Positions 27,308-32,641 of a stretch of 32,641 bases of DNA are shown piece after piece; the stretch's first letter is position 1; each line of letters starts with the position of its first letter. This DNA is from an uncultured Altererythrobacter sp. GTDB lineage: Bacteria > Pseudomonadota > Alphaproteobacteria > Sphingomonadales > Sphingomonadaceae. A program made the translations under genes and the position numbers. The notes beneath the pieces were generated by a model. The model saw only the letters and a list, made by a program, of their open reading frames with translations, searched no databases and was not told the origin of the DNA. The stretch is from assembly GCA_913055595.1 (NCBI GenBank), contig CAJXLD010000004.1, positions 1-32,641 of the forward strand, in the 5' to 3' direction.

Positions 27308-29419
27308 ATGGACCTCGTAACTATTGCAATCATCCTGGGCCTGCTGGCAGTCGTTTACGGCTTCGTCACCAGCCGCCAGGTTCTCGGCGCAGACGCCGGC
27401 AATGCGAAAATGCAGGAAATCGCGGGAGCCGTTCAGGAAGGCGCACAGGCCTATCTGAACCGCCAATACACCACCATTGGCATGGTCGGCGTTGTCGTCG
27501 CCGTCCTGGTTGGTTTCTTCCTTGGCGTCATCCCGGCTGTCGGTTTCCTGATTGGCGCCATCCTGTCGGGGGTCGCTGGCTATATCGGCATGAACATTTC
27601 GGTACGTTCCAACGTGCGTACCGCAGCGGCTGCAGAAAAGGGCCTGCAGAACGGCCTCACCATCGCCTTCCGCGCTGGTGCCATCACCGGCATGCTGGTG
27701 GCGGGTCTCGCCCTGCTGGCCATCGCGGTGTTCTTCTATGTGCTGACGACCAGCATGGGCCTCGAAGCCAACAGCCGCACCGTGATTGACGGTCTGGTTG
27801 GCCTCGCCTTTGGTGCTTCGCTAATCTCGATCTTCGCCCGCTTGGGTGGCGGTATCTTCACCAAGGCTGCCGACGTGGGTGCTGACCTTGTCGGCAAGGT
27901 GGAAGCTGGCATTCCGGAGGATGATCCGCGCAACCCGGCCACCATCGCCGACAATGTGGGTGACAATGTCGGCGATTGTGCCGGCATGGCTGCCGACCTG
28001 TTCGAAACCTATGTGGTGACCGTTGGCGCGACCATGGTGCTGACCGCCCTGCTGCTGACGCAGCTTGGCGAGCTGCTCATGCCGCTCATGGCGCTTCCGC
28101 TGTTGATCGGTGGCGCCTGTATCGTAACCTCGATCATCGGCACGTATTTCGTGCGCCTGGGCAGTGGCACGAATGTGATGGGCGCCATGTACAAGGGCTT
28201 CATCGTCACCGCCGTCCTGGCTGTTCCGCTGATCTGGTTCGTCACGCAATATGCGCTGGGAACTGGCGGCGCGGACATGAACACGGTGTTGAATCCCGGC
28301 ACTGGCATGGTCGAATTTACCGGTCGCAAGCTGTTCTACTGCTCGCTGATCGGCCTGGTGCTGACCGGCGTCATCATCTGGATCACCGAATACTACACCG
28401 GCACGAACTTCCGTCCGGTGAAGTCCATCGCCAAGGCTTCGGAAACGGGCCACGGCACCAATGTGATCCAGGGCCTGGCGATTTCGCTTGAGTCGACCGC
28501 CCTGCCGACCATCGTCATCATCGCAGCGATCATCGGTGCTTACCAGCTCGCCGGCCTGATCGGTCTCGCCTATGGTGCAACCGCCATGCTGGCGCTGGCA
28601 GGTATGGTCGTGGCGCTCGACGCATATGGTCCGGTGACCGACAATGCTGGCGGCATCGCAGAAATGGCCGGTCTTGACGAAAGCGTCCGTGAAAAGACCG
28701 ACCTGCTCGATGCTGTGGGCAACACCACCAAGGCCGTGACCAAGGGCTATGCCATCGGTTCTGCCGGTCTGGCCGCCCTGGTGCTGTTCGCCGCCTACAC
28801 CGCCGACCTGAGGGAATACTTCCCAAGCGCTGACGTCAATTTCAGCCTTGAGAATCCTTATGTGATCGTCGGCCTGCTGCTCGGAGCGCTGCTGCCCTAT
28901 CTCTTTGGTGCGATGGGCATGACTGCCGTGGGCCGTGCCGCTGGCGACGTAGTGAAGGACGTGCGTGAGCAGTTCGCAAGCGATCCGGGCATTATGGAAG
29001 GCACCAGCCGTCCCAACTATGCCCGCACAGTGGACCTGGTCACCAAGGCTGCGATCAAGGAAATGATCATTCCTTCATTGCTTCCGGTGCTGGCGCCGAT
29101 TGCGACCTACTACGTAATCTATTTGCTCGCCGGTCAGAACGAAGCGTTCGCAGCCGTCGGAGCCCTGCTCCTCGGCGTGATCGTTGGTGGCCTGTTCGTG
29201 GCACTTTCCATGACCGCCGGTGGCGGCGCATGGGATAACGCCAAGAAGTACATCGAAGACGGCAATCACGGTGGCAAGGGCTCCGAAGCCCACAAGGCTG
29301 CCGTGACCGGCGATACCGTGGGCGATCCCTACAAGGACACCGCGGGCCCGGCAGTAAACCCGATGATCAAGATCACCAATATCGTGGCCCTGCTGCTGCT
29401 GGCGGCACTCGCCCACTAA
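27308..29419 (+). CDS. hppA: membrane-bound H+-translocating pyrophosphatase
   Basis: Multi-[56 protein letters not shown] and [39 protein letters not shown]. Confidence 0.97.
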   Translation: MDLVTIAIILGLLAVVYGFVTSRQVLGADAGNAKMQEIAGAVQEGAQAYLNRQYTTIGMVGVVVAVLVGFFLGVIPAVGFLIGAILSGVAGYIGMNISVRSNVRTAAAAEKGLQNGLTIAFRAGAITGMLVAGLALLAIAVFFYVLTTSMGLEANSRTVIDGLVGLAFGASLISIFARLGGGIFTKAADVGADLVGKVEAGIPEDDPRNPATIADNVGDNVGDCAGMAADLFETYVVTVGATMVLTALLLTQLGELLMPLMALPLLIGGACIVTSIIGTYFVRLGSGTNVMGAMYKGFIVTAVLAVPLIWFVTQYALGTGGADMNTVLNPGTGMVEFTGRKLFYCSLIGLVLTGVIIWITEYYTGTNFRPVKSIAKASETGHGTNVIQGLAISLESTALPTIVIIAAIIGAYQLAGLIGLAYGATAMLALAGMVVALDAYGPVTDNAGGIAEMAGLDESVREKTDLLDAVGNTTKAVTKGYAIGSAGLAALVLFAAYTADLREYFPSADVNFSLENPYVIVGLLLGALLPYLFGAMGMTAVGRAAGDVVKDVREQFASDPGIMEGTSRPNYARTVDLVTKAAIKEMIIPSLLPVLAPIATYYVIYLLAGQNEAFAAVGALLLGVIVGGLFVALSMTAGGGAWDNAKKYIEDGNHGGKGSEAHKAAVTGDTVGDPYKDTAGPAVNPMIKITNIVALLLLAALAH

Positions 29420-29434
29420 AAAGCGAACGTGTGA

Positions 29435-29493
29435 GTCCCCGCGCAGGCGGGGACCTCATGCTGATCTGGACAAGACTCCCGCCTTCGCGGGAG
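29435..29493. repeat. REP-like paired hairpin element, second copy
   Basis: GTCCCCGC-GCAG-GCGGGGAC (29435-29454) and CTCCCGC-CTTC-GCGGGAG (29476-29493); second module has the same stem-4-nt-loop layout as 6661-6678. Confidence 0.6.
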
Positions 29494-29512
29494 ATCATCA
29501 GATAGGGACATA

Positions 29513-29546
29513 AAGCCCCGCCCGGTTTAGATCGGGCGGGGTTTTC
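29513..29546 (+). terminator. intrinsic terminator downstream of hppA
   Basis: CCCCGCCCG (29516-29524) - loop - CGGGCGGGG (29533-29541) followed by TTTT. Confidence 0.85.
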
Positions 29547-29597
29547 CATTGCGTCTCCAATTCTAGCGATAGATTGACTGGAGGCGTTTAGCCGCGC

Positions 29598-30515
29598 ATG
29601 GGCATAAGCATGGCCAGCGTGACCACATCGAGTCCCACACCCGAAGAACTCGTCGCAGATTTCATGCTCCTGCTCGATCTCGAGCCTCGCGGCGGCGACC
29701 TATTTATCGGAAGGAAGCATCCCGAAGGGCTGGGCCGGGTTTTTGGCGGACAGGCTGTTGCACAAGCACTCGGTGCGGCACGCCGTACTGTTCCCGAAGA
29801 CCGGCGCACCCATTCGATGCACGCCTATTTCCTGCGCCCGGGCACTGACGAACTGCCGATCGAATTTCGCGTGAAGCGCGATCTCGACGGTCGTAGCTTC
29901 ACCAACCGCCGCGTGGTGGCGAGCCAGAATGGCAAGCCCATCCTAAACCTGACGGCCAGCTTCCAGACCCATCAGGAAGGCCTGCATCACCAGGCCGCGA
30001 AAATGCCCGATGTGCCTCCGCCTGAGGATCTGGTCCCGGATTCGGTCATCCGCGCCGAGATTGCGGGCCAGATGCCCGAAGGGTCGATGAAGAACCTGCT
30101 CCTGCGCCCGCGGCCAATCGATATGCGATCGGTCGAACCACGTGCATGGATGGACCCGCAACAGCGGGATCCGGTCGCGCATTGCTGGTTCCGAACCGTG
30201 GCCTGCCTGCCCGACTATCGGCCAATCCACCGCGCGATCCTGACTTACACTTCGGACTATCAGTTGCTGGGCACGGCCATGCAACCGCACGGGCTCAGCC
30301 TGCATAAGGGAGAGGTCAAGGCGGCCAGCCTCGACCATGCGATCTGGTTCCACGACGATTTCCGCGCCGATGAATGGCTGCTCTATGCGACCGACAGCCC
30401 CTGGTCCGGCCTGTCGCGCGGCTTCGGACGCGGGCAGATCTTCACCCGCGACGGCAGGCTGGTCGCCAGCGTCGCGCAGGAAGGCATGATCCGTCCGGTC
30501 AAACCTAAGGGTTGA
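29598..30515 (+). CDS. tesB: acyl-CoA thioesterase II
   Basis: GRVFGGQAVAQALGAARRTVPEDRRTHSMHAYFLRPG, FTNRRVVASQNGKPI, LDHAIWFHDDFRADEWLLYATDSPWSGLSRGFGRGQIFTRDGRLVASVAQEGMIR. Confidence 0.96.
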   Translation: MGISMASVTTSSPTPEELVADFMLLLDLEPRGGDLFIGRKHPEGLGRVFGGQAVAQALGAARRTVPEDRRTHSMHAYFLRPGTDELPIEFRVKRDLDGRSFTNRRVVASQNGKPILNLTASFQTHQEGLHHQAAKMPDVPPPEDLVPDSVIRAEIAGQMPEGSMKNLLLRPRPIDMRSVEPRAWMDPQQRDPVAHCWFRTVACLPDYRPIHRAILTYTSDYQLLGTAMQPHGLSLHKGEVKAASLDHAIWFHDDFRADEWLLYATDSPWSGLSRGFGRGQIFTRDGRLVASVAQEGMIRPVKPKG

Positions 30516-32641
30516 GGGTCACCTCCCCTTCCCAGATCAAATCGCGTGATGAGGTGCCGACACCGAGGTGATAAGTTCCCGGGGCCACGCGCCATTGGCC
30601 TGCGGCGCTATCCCAATGTCGGAACTGATCGGCAGAAACCACGATTTGAACCACTTCCTGTTCACCTGCAGCAACCATGCTGCTGGCAATGCCCTTGAGC
30701 TGCCAGGGCGGCGAATCCGTTTCCTCGGGGAAGCCAAGATAAAGCTGGGCAACACCTTTGCCATCGCGCTCGCCGCCATTGTGCATCAGCACCTGTGCGC
30801 GAAGCGAACCATCTTCCTGCAGTTCCGCATTGAGGATTTCCAACCCGATATCGGCATAGGACAGTCCATAGCCGAAGGGGAAGAGAGGCTGTTGCCGGTG
30901 CTCGTCGAAATAGCGATAGCCAACGAAAATGCCCTCGTCGAAATAGGCATCGCCTAGCGCGCCGGTAATCGGATCGATCAGACCAGGCATCTGGTGAACT
31001 TGCGTGGCGGCTCCCTGTGTCTCGTCCGCCGGGAATGTGACGGGCAGCCTTCCGCCCGGTTCCAGATCGCCGAACAGCATGCCTGCAATCGCCGGACCCT
31101 GCGCATCTCCGGGCAGCCACATTTGCAACACCGCTGCAACATCGTCCAGCCAGGGCATCGCCACCGGACCGCCCGTATTGAGCACCACCACCGTATTGGG
31201 GTTCGCCGCTGCCACGTCGTTGATCAGCAGGTCCTGATCCGCCTGCAATGAAAGCGTGGAGCGGTCCATGCCCTCGCCCACCAGTTCACCGGCGAAGACC
31301 ACGGCCACATCGGCTTCGCTCGCGGCCTTTACGGCATCGGCGATCAGGCTGTCCGGCCCCGTATGACCGAAGCGAAGCGTCAGCCCCATTTCCATGCCGA
31401 ACATTTCCATGCGCTCGCTGCGCAGGGCGGCACGCGGCGTATACTCGATGCGGATGGCAACGGGCTCGCCAGCGGGCAGTTTCGTATTGGCAAAGATTGC
31501 GCTGCCGAAATCGGCATGGGCAAATTCGCCGACAAGCTCGCCATCGATCCACAGGCGCGCACTTCCCGAACCATGCAAGGTAAAGCGGTGCAAGCCGCCT
31601 GCCGTGGGCGTAAAGACGCTGTTATAGCGCACCGACCACTGGTTGTTCCCCGGCAAGAGATGAATGTCCGGCGCTGCCGCCAATGAAGGGTCCTGGACCA
31701 CTCTCAACACTCTCGGTTGCCCCAAGAATTCGAGGTTGGCGGAGGCGAAGTACTCAGCCAGAAAGCCGGACTTCCCGTCTGGTGTGGCAAATTGCGCCAC
31801 ATCGGCTGCAGGCAAGGCGCGCAGACCAAGGCTGCCCGGCGAATAGCTGACCCTGGTTCCATCCCCCGCGCGTTCGGCAATCGCCGTGGTGGCAGGCACG
31901 GCATGTGCCGGATCGACCCACGGCGAACCCTGCTCCACCAGCACGGCAGCAGAGCTCGCCTGAGGGCCGATCAGGGCTATCGACTTTACATCCTGGTCGA
32001 AGGGCAGGATGCCGCCTTCATTGCGCAGCAGGACCGAACCTGCAGCGGTCAATTCCACGGCCGTTTCCAGATTTTCCGGTGTAGAGGCTACTTCGCGAGT
32101 CTGCTCGGGCGGGTTATCCATCAGGCCGATCCTGAAAGCAGGGATCAGCCGCCGCAGGATCATGTCGTCGATACGTCTTTCGGGCACCTCGCCATCGAGC
32201 ACCGCCTGCCGCAAGGGCTTCTCGAAATCGAGCGCCGCGTTGACTGGGCTCGGCCCGATAGACCCCGCGTCGAGCCCCGCCAGCACCGCCCGCGTGATGC
32301 TGCGCTGGGCGGAGGGGAAATCGGGCGCGACATAGCCGTCAAAGCCCCATTCGCGCTTGAGGATATCCATCAGATGCGCATTCTCGCAGGCATAAACGCC
32401 GTTGATACGTGGGAAGGAACACATCACTGCACCCGCCCCGCCACGCTCGATTGCGGCCTTGAAACCCGGCAGATAGATCTCCCGCATGGCCCGCTCGGAA
32501 ACAATGTTGTTGCCCGTCTGTCCGGAGCCGGAAGGCTGGTCGCCCACGCGTCCCGCATCCTGCGCATAAACGGCGAAGTGCTTCATCATCGAAAGCACAC
32601 CGCCCTCGCTGAGCGCGCCCACCTGCGCCGCTGCCATCTCC
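30505..32641 (-). CDS. glycoside hydrolase family 3 beta-glucosidase-like protein with PA14 insertion, partial (N-terminus outside the window)
   Basis: MKHFAVYAQ, MCSFPRINGVYACENAHLMDILKREWGFDGYVAPDF, AAGSVLLRNEGGILPF, PA14-like LFTPTAGGLHRFTLHGSGSARLWIDGELV region, PLFPFGYGLSY, C-terminal Fn3-like domain. Confidence 0.93.
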   Translation of the reverse strand, partial: EMAAAQVGALSEGGVLSMMKHFAVYAQDAGRVGDQPSGSGQTGNNIVSERAMREIYLPGFKAAIERGGAGAVMCSFPRINGVYACENAHLMDILKREWGFDGYVAPDFPSAQRSITRAVLAGLDAGSIGPSPVNAALDFEKPLRQAVLDGEVPERRIDDMILRRLIPAFRIGLMDNPPEQTREVASTPENLETAVELTAAGSVLLRNEGGILPFDQDVKSIALIGPQASSAAVLVEQGSPWVDPAHAVPATTAIAERAGDGTRVSYSPGSLGLRALPAADVAQFATPDGKSGFLAEYFASANLEFLGQPRVLRVVQDPSLAAAPDIHLLPGNNQWSVRYNSVFTPTAGGLHRFTLHGSGSARLWIDGELVGEFAHADFGSAIFANTKLPAGEPVAIRIEYTPRAALRSERMEMFGMEMGLTLRFGHTGPDSLIADAVKAASEADVAVVFAGELVGEGMDRSTLSLQADQDLLINDVAAANPNTVVVLNTGGPVAMPWLDDVAAVLQMWLPGDAQGPAIAGMLFGDLEPGGRLPVTFPADETQGAATQVHQMPGLIDPITGALGDAYFDEGIFVGYRYFDEHRQQPLFPFGYGLSYADIGLEILNAELQEDGSLRAQVLMHNGGERDGKGVAQLYLGFPEETDSPPWQLKGIASSMVAAGEQEVVQIVVSADQFRHWDSAAGQWRVAPGTYHLGVGTSSRDLIWEGEVTLNP

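Noticed and set aside
1-32641. CRISPR arrays, tRNA/rRNA genes, prophage or transposase genes
   Set aside because: No regularly spaced repeats, no recognisable tRNA or rRNA sequence, and no integrase/transposase/phage proteins in the ORFs; the window looks like ordinary chromosome with small accessory insertions.

Overview
The window is a gene-dense, GC-rich alphaproteobacterial chromosomal segment. Protein content suggests Sphingomonadales/Erythrobacteraceae (inference). I find about 31 protein genes and no rRNA, tRNA, CRISPR array or recognisable transposon. Order: partial lipoprotein and rmuC (-); fhs (+); an EL222-like LOV-HTH blue-light regulator and an outer-membrane beta-barrel protein (+); SnoaL-like lipoprotein, def and recR (-); fmt-truA (+); class A PBP (-); a DUF6152 / secreted unknown / SMP-30 operon (+); PilZ, M28 peptidase and cobS (-); three GST genes (+) lying between cobS and a J-domain gene (-); bolA-GST-pirin (+); YceI lipoprotein (-); FKBP PPIase and a small membrane protein (+); DUF2332 (-); hisG-hisD-nusB-thiL and hppA (+); tesB (+); partial GH3-PA14 beta-glucosidase (-). 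Most worth follow-up: (1) the LOV-HTH gene with a perfect palindrome between it and the adjacent porin-like gene; (2) the uncharacterised DUF6152 three-gene secreted module with a predicted His-His mature N-terminus; (3) two GTTC-N7-GTTC (alphaproteobacterial LexA-type) sites upstream of rmuC and one GST; (4) a Cys/His-rich acidic insertion in peptide deformylase; (5) a 7-7-7 dyad in the yceI/FKBP divergent promoter; (6) two paired REP-like hairpin elements.
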